A stretch of 64,000 nucleotides of DNA, taken from Kitasatospora sp. NBC_00458. GTDB taxonomy: Bacteria > Actinomycetota > Actinomycetes > Streptomycetales > Streptomycetaceae. The notes under the pieces are model-generated. The model was not told the origin of the DNA. It searched no databases and was given only the letters and a program-made list of their open reading frames with translations. A program made the position numbers and the translations under genes. Below are positions 41,963 through 49,508 of this stretch, one piece after another (positions within the stretch are counted from its first letter, which is position 1; each line of letters opens with the position of its first letter). The stretch spans positions 7,947,001-8,011,000 of the forward strand of contig NZ_CP107904.1 of assembly GCF_036013975.1 (NCBI RefSeq), given 5' to 3'.

Positions 41963-42045
41963 GTGGCGTCGACCACCCGCCGGACCAAGCCGCCGAACGA
42001 CGCGCTGGCCCGGATGATCGAAAAGTGCGAGGGCGCCAGCCATAA
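41963..42045 (+). pseudogene. HTH/TPR regulator, 5' fragment cut by an IS element
   Basis: GTG 41963 (GAAGGGGA 6 nt upstream) opens MASTTRRTKPPNDALARMIEKCEGASH, the N-terminus of the regulator whose remainder starts at 45356. The element inserted after the TAA at 42043-42045. The frame then reads a stop codon at the element end. Joining 42045 to 45359 gives GASHKSLAHRVNQLAHVAG without any change, so the gene was intact before the insertion. It lies divergent to the asnB operon and was probably its regulator. Confidence 0.88.
42043..42045. other. Target site duplication TAA, left copy
   Basis: TAA precedes the left element end here and TAA follows the right end at 45356-45358. A 3-bp duplication of a TNA target is usual for the IS427-type branch of the IS5 family. 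Confidence 0.9.
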
Positions 42046-42054
42046 CTGATCGTT

Positions 42055-42178
42055 TCAGAATGATCTCTGGAGTCGTCGGAGGCAGATGATGCTGGCGGCG
42101 AGTTCGAGGAGTCCTTGGTGGAGGTCGGCTCGGCGTTCGTAGCGGGTGCGCAGTCGTTTGAACTGGTGGAGCCAGGCG
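42055..42178 (-). CDS. IS5-family transposase, 3' exon
   Basis: Encodes the transposase C-terminus AWLHQFKRLRTRYERRADLHQG to LRRLQRSF, with its stop codon inside the terminal inverted repeat. It has no start of its own. It joins in frame to the 5' exon (ERT + FAWLHQF) only after precise removal of the group II intron. Confidence 0.92.
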
Positions 42179-42186
42179 GTTGGGTC

Positions 42187-42235
42187 GGCCGCGCGGCGAG
42201 GTGCCTGCCCGTGGCAGGTCCTTTTCCGCGCGGCC
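42187..42235 (-). ncRNA. Group II intron domain VI
   Basis: On the minus strand GGCCGCGCGG pairs with CCGCGCGGCC, enclosing CCTGCC/GGCAGG and purine-rich internal loops with unpaired A residues that can supply the branch point. It ends 8 bases before the 3' splice site, as expected for domain VI. Confidence 0.75.
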
Positions 42236-42242
42236 TCCCGCC

Positions 42243-42277
42243 GAACCGGACATGACGGTTTCCCTGTCATCCGGCTC
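42243..42277 (-). ncRNA. Group II intron domain V
   Basis: A 35-nt hairpin beginning GAGCCGGATGAC and ending GTCATGTCCGGTTC with an AGGGAAACC apical part. It contains the AGC catalytic triad near its base and the two-base bulge side expected of domain V. It starts 9 bases after the intron protein stop codon. Confidence 0.9.
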
Positions 42278-42285
42278 TCCAGTGA

Positions 42286-44067
42286 TCACGGCGTGAGTGA
42301 TCGGGCCGTTCGCGCTTCGTGGATGCGGTCATGGCAGGCAGTGCAGGCCACGAGGGTCTTGCGCCGCCGGTCGAGCATGACGCGCGCCCAGTCGGACGGC
42401 GGCCATCCGGCACGGGCGAGATCGGCAAGGGCTCGGACGTGATGCACCTGGACATCACCGGTGGCCCCGCAGACCTCGCATGTGTCCGCCAGGAGCCTGG
42501 TGATCAGCTCCTTCTGCGGATAGTCCACCCCGACAGGCCGACGGTCGACGACCTTCGCCGATCGCTGCTGCTGGAGAGGGATTCCACCGAACCGTGCCAC
42601 CAGCGGCTGCCTGTTCTTCCGCTCGATGTGGGCCTCGAAGCAGACTCGGGGCCCGTTGGGTGTGTCGATTCTGGCCTTGTGCTTGGCGGCCATCTTCGTC
42701 ACGGTCGAACGGTGCTTGGCCGCAAGGGTCTTGAGCATGGATGTCTCCATGACCCATTGCAGGCGGTGCAGCCGGAAGACGTCTCCGGCGAGCAGGTAGT
42801 ACTGGACGATGCCCCGGTAGACGGCCCCGAACGTGGCGACGATCGCGTGATCGCTGCCGTTGGTCAGTTCCGTTCGCTTCGCGGGCTTGCCGCAGGCGAG
42901 GTAGGGCTCGCACTTGGCCTTGATCACGTCCCTGGGGACGCGAAGGGCGATCTGACCGTTGACCCTGCGGTAGCGGCCGGTCTTCTTCGTGTCGTTGTGC
43001 TGGGTCGTGATCTCGTAGCCGAGAAACCGCGCCGCCCGGGTTCGGGCGTGAGTGACCAGCGTCTTCTCCCGGGAGAGTTCCAGCTTGAGTTCGTCACGCA
43101 GGAATTCCGCCAGGCGATGCTTGATCTGCTCGGCCTCGGCTTTCGGTCCGGTGAATCCGAGGAGGTGGTCGTCTGCGTAGCGGACATAGCGAAGCCTGCG
43201 ATATGACGGGTCGTTGGGATCCGCACTCGGCAGGCTCACCATCCGCTGACGCAGTATCCGGGCCTGGACCCGGTCACCGCGCCGGCGGGCTTTCGCCAGC
43301 AGCTTCTGCAACTCCAAATACGCCGGGTTGCGAACCCGGCGCTCTCCACGGGTGTACTCCGGGATCAGAACCTTCTCAACGAACTCGTCCAACCGGTGCA
43401 GGTATATGTTGGAAAGGATCGGGGAAGCCACTCCGCCTTGCGGCGCTCCGGAGAGCGTGGCACCCCATTTCCAGTCCTCCAGGTATCCGGCTGTCAGCAT
43501 GTTGCGCACCAGCCGCAGGAACCGCTGGTCACGGATCTTCTCGCCGAGGATCGACAGCAGGACCTGGTGATCCAGGCTGCCGAAGCAGTCGGCGATGTCC
43601 CCTTCGACGAACCAGGAAGTCCCGGTCCAGGTGTGGGCCACCTCCCGCAGTGCGGTGTGGCAGCCCCGTCGGGGACGGAATCCATGAGATCGGTCGGAGA
43701 ACGTCGGCTCGTAGTACGCCTCCAAGAGCAGGCGGACCACCTCCCCGACGAGCTTGTCCGACCAGGTCGGCAGCCCCAGCGGACGCGTGGTCCCGTTCTT
43801 CTTCGGGATGTGCACGCGCCTGACCGGCCGGAAGCGGTAGCGCTCGTGGCGCATCGCCTCGATGATCCGGTCGATCTTCCGCTGGGACATGCCGTCCACG
43901 GTTTCCGGCGTGGCCCCGGGCGTCATTGCGCCGTGGTTGGCGTAGATGCGACCGTAGGCCAGCAGATACAACTGCGGGTTGAACAGCTGTCGATACAGTT
44001 CGTCGCACGGCAGATGGCGCCTGCCGCGCTCACGCAGGACACCCAGCACCGTTGCGGCGCTCTGCAT
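42286..44067 (-). CDS. ltrA: Group II intron reverse transcriptase / maturase / HNH endonuclease
   Basis: A 593-residue intron-encoded protein that helps splicing and copies the intron into new sites. Fingers-palm blocks: IPKKNGTTRPLGLPTW, FVEGDIADCFGSLDH, GAPQGGVASPILSNIYL and the YADD active site at residues 297-300. Maturase X domain: YRGIVQYYLLAGD and METSMLKTLAAKH. The C-terminal En domain is HNH: CEVCG, VQVHHVRAL and CTACHDRIH. ATG 44067 has GGGGAGG 8 nt upstream. All motifs are intact, so this is probably a mobile intron. Its codon use is less G/C-biased than the host genes, consistent with transfer. Confidence 0.96.
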   Translation of the reverse strand: MQSAATVLGVLRERGRRHLPCDELYRQLFNPQLYLLAYGRIYANHGAMTPGATPETVDGMSQRKIDRIIEAMRHERYRFRPVRRVHIPKKNGTTRPLGLPTWSDKLVGEVVRLLLEAYYEPTFSDRSHGFRPRRGCHTALREVAHTWTGTSWFVEGDIADCFGSLDHQVLLSILGEKIRDQRFLRLVRNMLTAGYLEDWKWGATLSGAPQGGVASPILSNIYLHRLDEFVEKVLIPEYTRGERRVRNPAYLELQKLLAKARRRGDRVQARILRQRMVSLPSADPNDPSYRRLRYVRYADDHLLGFTGPKAEAEQIKHRLAEFLRDELKLELSREKTLVTHARTRAARFLGYEITTQHNDTKKTGRYRRVNGQIALRVPRDVIKAKCEPYLACGKPAKRTELTNGSDHAIVATFGAVYRGIVQYYLLAGDVFRLHRLQWVMETSMLKTLAAKHRSTVTKMAAKHKARIDTPNGPRVCFEAHIERKNRQPLVARFGGIPLQQQRSAKVVDRRPVGVDYPQKELITRLLADTCEVCGATGDVQVHHVRALADLARAGWPPSDWARVMLDRRRKTLVACTACHDRIHEARTARSLTP

Positions 44068-44601
44068 TTCGCATACCTCCCCATATCCGGGTGTCCGAAT
44101 CACCTGGCCCCCTTCGCCCTGCGGACGGCTTTCCCGCCCTCCCCGGCCGGGCGTGACTCCGGCGACTACTACGGGGCCTCCGTCGCCATAGGACTCGCGT
44201 CCCGTAGGCGATCCCACGTTCGTCCCTGTCTGTACGTTCTAGCGCGACTTAGGCGTCCCACTCATCTCCTTGAATGTCCTCGCTGGACATCGCTCCGAAC
44301 CCCGGAAGTTGCACCAGGCCAACAATCGAAACCGGTGCAGGGTCGGCGTCGGTTTCAGCTGTCTTTCCGACGGATGGGAACTTGCATCTTCTGGAGATTG
44401 GGCTTCAAACAATCCAGTCTTCGCCATATCGCACGGGCCGCCCGCTGCACCGTCCCTGGCAACTGGGCCCGGTCACCGGTTTCCTGACATGCTCTTGTCC
44501 CCTTCACCTTTCGGATCCAGGTGAGTCATCCGGCCCAGGAACCTCCTTCCGAGTTCCTCCCGGCTGAGCCGGGGATACAAACAGAGCGCCTCGTGGCGCA
44601 C

Positions 44602-45286
44602 AAGGTCCGCTCGACGACCCAGCGGGTGCGACCGAGCCCGGACCCGTGGGCGACGCCGCGGCGCGCGATCAGGGGCTTGATGCCTCGCTTCCACAGGAGG
44701 CGGCGGTACTTGTCGAAGTCGTAGCCGCGGTCGGCAAACAGCCGCCGGGGCCTGTTGCGAGGTCTTCCGCGCAGGCCCCGGATGCGGGGTATCGCGTCCA
44801 GGAGCGGGATCAACTGCGTGACGTCGTGTCGGTTTCCGCCGGTCACCGACACGGCCAGCGGGGTGCCGTGGCGGTCCACGATCACATGATGCTTTGAACC
44901 CGGCCGTCCTCGGTCGACGGGCGAGGGGCCAACGTGATCCCCCCTTTGAGCGCCCTGATGTGGGAGCCGTCGATCGCGCAATCGTCCATGTCCAGGCCGC
45001 CGTTGGCCCGAAGCTCAGCCAGCAGGGCCTCGTGCAGCTGTGGCCAGACGCCGGCCTCGGTCCAGTCCCGCAGGCGACGCCAGGCAGTCACTCCTGAGCA
45101 GCCCACGGCGTCCGCGGGAACGTCGCGCCAGGCGACACCGGTTCGCAGCACGTACATCACACCCGCAAGCGCCGCCCGGTCCGGAACGCGCAGTCGCCCG
45201 GGATAGCGCCGACGCCGCGCGGGAGCGGGTGGCAGCAGCGGAGCCACACGCTCCCACAGACCGTCCGGAACAAGATCAGCACGCAC
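44602..45286 (-). CDS. IS5-family transposase, 5' exon with -1 frameshift (orfA/orfB)
   Basis: orfA starts near GTG 45286 (RADLVPDGLWERVAPLLPP) and in its own frame ends at 44882. The conserved sequence leaves that frame at AAAGGGGGG (44939-44947 on the plus strand). A -1 slip there joins IRALKGG to DHVGPSPVDRGRPGSK of orfB. DDE residues: Asp in AIDGSH, Asp in VIVDRHG, Glu in RWVVERT. The intron follows two codons after that Glu. Frameshift plus splicing would give a normal 269-residue transposase. Confidence 0.9.
44939..44947 (-). promoter_or_regulatory. Slippery site for programmed -1 frameshifting
   Basis: Minus strand AAAGGGGGG at the point where transposase homology changes frame. Reading AAA GGG GGG and slipping back one base gives GAT CAC, continuing the conserved DHVGPSP. 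Many IS5-family elements of the IS427 branch regulate transposase this way. Confidence 0.75.
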
Positions 45287-45355
45287 CCGCACACCCTGCC
45301 GACCAAGATCGCCTGAGCGCAAGACCTTGAGCCCAAGTCATTCTGAAACGATCAG

Positions 45356-46667
45356 TAAGTCGCTGGCCCATCGTGTGAACCAGCTGGCCCATGTGGCCGG
45401 GCTGACCACGACGTACACGCATACCTCGGTCGCGAACTGGTGCCGCCGGGGCATGGTCCCCGACTGGCCGGTGCCCAAGCTGTTGGCCCAGGCGATCGGC
45501 GAACGGCTCGGCAGGTCCGTGCAGTTGGCGGAGATCGGTATGGCGGATGCGCAGACACCGGACGCCGCGGCGGGGTTGGATTTCCCGCGAGACCCCGCCG
45601 ACGCCGTGCGCGTCGCCACTTCGTTCTGGAGTTCCGTGAACCGCCGCGACTTCCTCGCCGGATCCGGGTTCGCCGTTGCCTCGTTCACGACGCCGGTGAC
45701 CCGGTGGCTGGTGAGCCCGGCCGATGACTCCTCCGCCCATCGTGGCAGCGGCCGGGTCGGCGCCGTCGACCTTGCCGAACTGCGGGAGGCGGCCGACGAC
45801 GCCCGGCGGTGGGACTCGAAGTACGGCGGCGGGAACTGGAAGGCGAACTCGGTGACGGCGTGCCGGCAGGAGCGGGCGGTGCCGCTGCTGAACGGGTCGT
45901 TCGGCGACGAGGTGGGCCGTGAGCTGTTCTCGGTCACCGCGGAGCTGTCCCGCCTGGCAGGCTGGACCGCCTTCGACGTCGGTCAGCACGAGGTCGCCCA
46001 GCGACACTTCATCCAGGCACTCCGCCTTGCCCGGGCCGGCGGTGACGTGCAGCTCGGCTGCTATGTGCTCACCACGATGGCGATGCAGACCCTGCTGCGG
46101 GGCTTCGCCAGTGAGGCCGTCGACATGACCCAGGGCGCCTTCGAGCGGGCCAAGGGCCAGGCCGCCCCCAGGGTCCTGGCGTTCACCAAGCTCATCGAGG
46201 CGCGGGCCCATGCCCGCGACAACGACGCCAGGGCGGCCTCGGCCGCGCTGACCGCCTCCGAGAGCCTGCTCGGCCGGGCCCGCGACGGCGGCGAGGAACC
46301 GGCGTGGATCGACTTCTATCACCACGCCCGGCTCTCCGCCGACGCTGCCGAGGTGTTCCGCGACCTGCGGAAGCCGAAGGAGGCGCTCGTCTGGAACGCG
46401 CAGGCCGCGGCCATGCGACCGGGCGTGTTCACCCGCTCGGTGGGCATGCGCCTGGCGATCGTGGGGACCGCTCACCTCCAGGGCGGCGATCTCGACCAGG
46501 GGCTGCGACTCGGTCACCAGGCCGTCGACATCCTCGCCCGCGTCCAGTCCAGCCGGGCCCTGGACTACGTCCGCGAGTTCAACGCCGCCCTCACCCCCTG
46601 GCGCCGCGAGACGGCCGTCCGCGACTTCGTCCACCGGACCCGGCACGAACTCGGCGTCGCCGCGTGA
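45356..46667 (+). pseudogene. HTH/TPR regulator, 3' fragment after the IS element
   Basis: Continues the split regulator from the right TAA copy: SLAHRVNQLAHVAGLTTTYTHTSVANWCRRGMVPDWP is the HTH-like region, PVPKLLAQAIGERLG follows, then NRRDFLAGSGFAVASF (a Tat-motif look-alike typical of this actinomycete family) and a long TPR-like helical part to VRDFVHRTRHELGVAA. Rejoined, the protein is 463 residues. On its own this piece lacks the natural start and ~28 N-terminal residues; a start within the IS end could allow weak expression of a shortened protein. Confidence 0.88.
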
Positions 46668-46683
46668 CCCGCACCTGCCGTGC

Positions 46684-47034
46684 TCAGGACAGGTGCGGGG
46701 ACCGGCGGGGCAGCGCCCTCACCTTCGCGGCGTCCGCGTCGCGGCCCGAGAGCGCGGCGTTCTCCAACGCGAGCGGATCGAGGGCGTTCGCGCAGGTCTG
46801 GAGCCGTGCCTCCGGCTGTTGACAGTGGGCCTGGAGGGCGGCGTGCCCCTCCTTGGGTTCCTCGAACGCGTCGGCGGAGCGGACGTGGGACGACCTCCTC
46901 GCCTCGGCCTTCGCGGTCTCGGCCTGGAAATGGTCCTTCTGGTCGGAGTGCTGGTGGGGCAGGTGCCAGCGCTTGACGTTCGCCTCGACGGCCAGCCGGC
47001 TGACGTCGTGGTCCGGAAGTCGGGCGGGTGCCAC
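46684..47034 (-). CDS. Hypothetical helical protein, possibly degenerate
   Basis: A 116-residue frame with VSRLAVEANVKRWHLPHQHSDQKDHFQAETAKAEARRSSH and ALQAHCQQPEARLQTCANALDPLALENAAL. This is a long Glu/Arg/Ala helical, coiled-coil-like pattern that faintly recalls the small accessory proteins coded beside some site-specific recombinases. Codon choice is looser than the neighbours and the GTG start has no clear ribosome binding site, so it may be a decaying gene. It ends 16 bp from the regulator stop codon, convergent. Confidence 0.4.
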   Translation of the reverse strand: MAPARLPDHDVSRLAVEANVKRWHLPHQHSDQKDHFQAETAKAEARRSSHVRSADAFEEPKEGHAALQAHCQQPEARLQTCANALDPLALENAALSGRDADAAKVRALPRRSPHLS

Positions 47035-47133
47035 CCCCGCCCGTCGCCCCGTGCCGCGGTGCCCGGACGCGGGGTCCGATCGCGGAGCCGCCTCGCGGTG
47101 TCCGCCCGGGGCGTGACGCGGATCACGCCCCGG

Positions 47134-47169
47134 GGAAAACCTGCAGGCCCGGCCGGGCGTCTAGCAGGT
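47134..47169 (+). promoter_or_regulatory. ECF-type promoter giving a leaderless transcript
   Basis: GGAAAAC (47134-47140), an 18-bp spacer and CGTCTA (47159-47164) resemble ECF -35 (GGAAC-like) and -10 (CGTC-like) elements. The predicted start falls at about 47170, the GTG of the sigma factor gene itself, so the mRNA would have no leader, in line with the missing ribosome binding site. It suggests autoregulation. Confidence 0.55.
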
Positions 47170-47733
47170 GTGAAACGGGTTGGGGCGGCAGCGCCGCAGG
47201 AACTGGACGAGGAACACCTCCTGAGGCGGGTGGCCCGGGGAGACCGGGCCGCCTTCGAGGAGCTGTACCGGCGCACGTCGCCGTGGCTGGCGGTGCGCCT
47301 GAACCGGCGCTGCGCCGACCAGCAGATCGTCGCCGAGGTCATGCAGGAGACGTACCTCGCGGTGTGGCGGGCGGCGGGCTCGTTCGCCGGGGGCCGGACC
47401 GGCGGTACGGCGGTCGGGTGGCTGTGGACGATCGCCGCCCGCCGCCTCGTCGACGCGTTCCGGCGCAGGGCCCACCACGCGGAGCCGCCGGCCGCCGCCG
47501 CCCCGCACCCCGTGGCGCCCGCCGCCGAGGAGGAGGCACTGGTGGCGACCGTCGGCGGGGACGTCGGGGACGCACTGCGGCGCCTCGCGCCGGAGCTCAG
47601 GGACGTCCTGCAGGCGATGGTGCTCGACGGACTGTCCGTCCGGGAGACCGCCGTGCTGCTCGGACTGCCCGAAGGAACGGTCAAGACCCGTGCCCGCCGG
47701 GCCCGGATCGCGATGCGGGAGGCACTGGCATGA
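47170..47733 (+). CDS. ECF RNA polymerase sigma factor
   Basis: A 187-residue extracytoplasmic-function sigma factor. Region 2 is LLRRVARGDRAAFEELYRRTSPWLAVRLNRRCAD to MQETYLAVWRAAGSF and TAVGWLWTIAARRLVDAFRRR. Region 4 is LRRLAPELRDVLQAMVLDGLSVRETAVLLGLPEGTVKTRARRARIAMREAL. GTG 47170 has no strong ribosome binding site but matches a leaderless start. It overlaps the next gene by ATGA. Its partner is the zinc-finger membrane protein downstream. Confidence 0.92.
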   Translation: MKRVGAAAPQELDEEHLLRRVARGDRAAFEELYRRTSPWLAVRLNRRCADQQIVAEVMQETYLAVWRAAGSFAGGRTGGTAVGWLWTIAARRLVDAFRRRAHHAEPPAAAAPHPVAPAAEEEALVATVGGDVGDALRRLAPELRDVLQAMVLDGLSVRETAVLLGLPEGTVKTRARRARIAMREALA

Positions 47734-48560
47734 ACGTGGAACACGCGTCGGCACGGCTCATCGACGGGTACGCCCGCGGTGGCACGGACCTCGCCGCGGA
47801 CGAGGTGTGGGCCCTGGAGGCCCATCTGGAGGGCTGCCGGCCCTGCCGCGACCGGCTGTCGGCCGCCGTCGCGGCCGGGGCGCCCGCCCTGGCGGCGCTG
47901 ACCGAGGCCGTCTGGTCCGACCTCGAACGGCAGCTGGCCGCGGCCGCCCCGGCACCGGCGCGCCGTCGCCGGAGGGTGTGGCGGTCGGCGCGCCCGGCGG
48001 TGTGGGCGCCGCCCGCCGCCCTGCCGTGGCCGGCCATGCTCCTGGCCGTGACGCTGCTCGCGCTGCTGCCGGACCTGGTGGGCGCCGGACCCGGCCGGGT
48101 GTCCGTGCTGCTGCTGCTCGCCCCGGTCCTGCCGGTGTGCGGGGTGGCGGCCTCCTGGTCGCGCGGCCTGGACCCGGCGTACGAGCTGACGGCCTCCACA
48201 CCGAGGGCGGGACTCCAGCTGGTGCTGCGGCGCACCGCCTCCGTGCTCGCCGTGGTGGTCCCCGCCTTGCTGGTGGGGGGATGGGTGACGGGGGTGACGG
48301 CCGTGCAGTGGCTGCTGCCCTGCCTGGCCTTCACCTCGATGACGCTGGCGCTCGGCGGGGTGATCGGCGTGACCCGCGCCGCCGTCGTCCTGGTGGCGGC
48401 ATGGGCCGGGGTGGTGGCGGCGCCGACGCTGGCCACCAGCCGTACGGCCTTCGCCCTGCAGACGGGTGGTCTGCCGGTGTGGGGGCTGCTCCTCGTGCTC
48501 GGGGTCGCCGTCGTGGTCGTCCGCCGGGGTGCCTACACCGTGCTGGGAGCCCACCGCTGA
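47730..48560 (+). CDS. Zinc-finger anti-sigma-like membrane protein
   Basis: A 276-residue membrane protein. The N-terminal ~60 residues hold EAHLEGCRPCRDRL, the HxxxCxxC zinc-binding motif of anti-sigma factors. The rest has about six hydrophobic helices, more than a usual single-pass anti-sigma factor. The ATG overlaps the sigma stop codon, so synthesis is coupled and it most likely holds the sigma factor inactive at the membrane. The large membrane part may sense a signal or interact with the ABC permeases downstream. Confidence 0.85.
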   Translation: MNVEHASARLIDGYARGGTDLAADEVWALEAHLEGCRPCRDRLSAAVAAGAPALAALTEAVWSDLERQLAAAAPAPARRRRRVWRSARPAVWAPPAALPWPAMLLAVTLLALLPDLVGAGPGRVSVLLLLAPVLPVCGVAASWSRGLDPAYELTASTPRAGLQLVLRRTASVLAVVVPALLVGGWVTGVTAVQWLLPCLAFTSMTLALGGVIGVTRAAVVLVAAWAGVVAAPTLATSRTAFALQTGGLPVWGLLLVLGVAVVVVRRGAYTVLGAHR

Positions 48561-48653
48561 GCCCCTCCGCATCCCGCCGAACCCCCCGCGTCGAGCCGCC
48601 CACCCCCGACCGCCGTCCCCCGACCGCCGGACCCCGGCCGCCCCGTCGACCCG

Positions 48654-48681
48654 CGTCCCCCGTCCCCCGTCCCCCGTCCCC
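48654..48681 (+). repeat. Four GTCCCCC heptamers upstream of the ABC ATPase
   Basis: Four perfect 7-bp units between the anti-sigma gene and the ABC ATPase gene; related GACCGCC/GTCCCCC words lie just before. A slippage-prone C-rich tract 21 bp upstream of the start codon could affect expression of the downstream genes. Confidence 0.8.
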
Positions 48682-48701
48682 CGAAAGAACAGGAACGCAC
48701 G

Positions 48702-49508
48702 ATGCCCGCAGTGAGCAGGGCCGACATCGCCCCCACGGCCTACGCCTGGGAGATCCGGGCGACCGGACTGAAGGTCAGGGTCGGCAGGAAGAGGATGGCC
48801 GTCGACGGACTGGACCTGTCGCTGGGCACCGGCGTCCACGGTCTCCTGGGCCCCAACGGAGCGGGCAAGACCACCCTGATCCGGGCCCTGGCCACCGTCC
48901 TGCGCCCCGCCGGGGGTGAGCTGGAGCTGCTCGGGGAGTCCGTGGGCGGGCTGGGCGAGCACCGCGCGCTGCGCCGCCGGATCGGCTACCTCCCCCAGGA
49001 GTTCGGCTACTACAGGCGTTTCACCGTGCGCGAGTTCGTCGAGTACATGGCCTGGCTGAAGGAGGTGCCCACCGCGGACATCCCCGGGGCGGTGCAGCGC
49101 GCCGTCGAGCGGGTCGGCCTGGCGGACCGGGCCGACGAGCGGATGAAGGCGCTGTCGGGCGGGATGGTGCGGCGGGTCGGCATCGCGCAGGCCATCGTCA
49201 ACGACCCGGCCCTGCTGCTGCTGGACGAGCCGACGGTCGGCCTGGACCCGGCGCAGCGGCTGCGCTTCCGGGGACTCCTCCAGGAGCTGGGGACGGACAC
49301 CTGCGTGGTCGTCTCGACCCACCTGGTGGAGGACGTCGCCGCCGCCTGCACCGACGTGGTGCTCTTCGCCGAGGGGAGGCTGGTCTTCCAGGGCACCCCG
49401 GACGAGCTGGCCGCGGCGGGCGGTCCGGAACACGTGGGGGACAGCCCGCTGGAGCGCGGCTACTCGGCGCTGCTGGTCGACCCCGTCCGGACGAGGGGGG
49501 CCTGGTGA
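48702..49508 (+). CDS. ABC transporter ATP-binding protein
   Basis: A 268-residue ATPase subunit. Walker A is GLLGPNGAGKTTLI, the Q-loop YLPQEFGYY, the signature ALSGGMVRRVGIAQ, Walker B LLLLDEPTVGLDP, and the switch His VSTHLVED. It is the CcmA/BcrA exporter type. An AGGA site precedes the ATG. It overlaps the next gene by GTGA. Together with the two membrane proteins downstream it forms an exporter or regulatory ABC complex in the sigma operon. Confidence 0.93.
   Translation: MPAVSRADIAPTAYAWEIRATGLKVRVGRKRMAVDGLDLSLGTGVHGLLGPNGAGKTTLIRALATVLRPAGGELELLGESVGGLGEHRALRRRIGYLPQEFGYYRRFTVREFVEYMAWLKEVPTADIPGAVQRAVERVGLADRADERMKALSGGMVRRVGIAQAIVNDPALLLLDEPTVGLDPAQRLRFRGLLQELGTDTCVVVSTHLVEDVAAACTDVVLFAEGRLVFQGTPDELAAAGGPEHVGDSPLERGYSALLVDPVRTRGAW

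Larger units (their letters stand above)
42179..44601 (-). mobile_element. Group II intron (complete, splice-competent by appearance)
   Basis: A 2423-bp intron in the sense orientation of the transposase gene. The 5' end reads GTGCGCCACGAG, matching the GUGYG consensus, and the 3' end is AC. The AAAGGTGAAGGGGACAAG stretch near the 5' end is typical of domain I, the encoded RT-maturase-HNH protein sits in domain IV, and domains V and VI are recognisable. Exon ends ...CGGACCTT and CGCCTGG... join to restore GAG CGG ACC TTC GCC TGG, i.e. ERTFAW, two codons past the catalytic Glu of the transposase. Confidence 0.95.
42046..45355 (-). mobile_element. IS5-family insertion sequence interrupted by a group II intron
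   Basis: Bounded by perfect 18-bp inverted repeats CTGATCGTTTCAGAATGA (42046-42063 and complement at 45338-45355) and flanked by the TAA duplication. Without the 2423-bp intron the element is 887 bp, a normal size for this IS branch. It carries one DDE transposase split into two frames with a -1 slippery site and further split by the intron. The duplicated target is still perfect, so the insertion is recent on the scale of base changes. Confidence 0.95.

Noticed and set aside
42286..44067. Reverse transcriptase as a retron or diversity-generating element
   Set aside because: It has a maturase X region and an HNH domain, and domain V plus GTGCG/AC borders surround it, so it is a group II intron protein. 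No msr/msd or template/variable repeat pair is present.
44218..44600. Several short frames on both strands near the intron 5' end
   Set aside because: They fall in intron domains I-III, which are structured RNA; codon use is random.
38086..46667. Full secondary-metabolite gene cluster around asnB and ugd
   Set aside because: No glycosyltransferase, polyketide, peptide synthetase or export genes accompany the three operon genes.
46693..47169. N-terminal extension of the sigma factor
   Set aside because: The frame is open upstream but antisense to the hypothetical gene and without sigma similarity. Region 2 starts shortly after GTG 47170, which also matches the promoter position.
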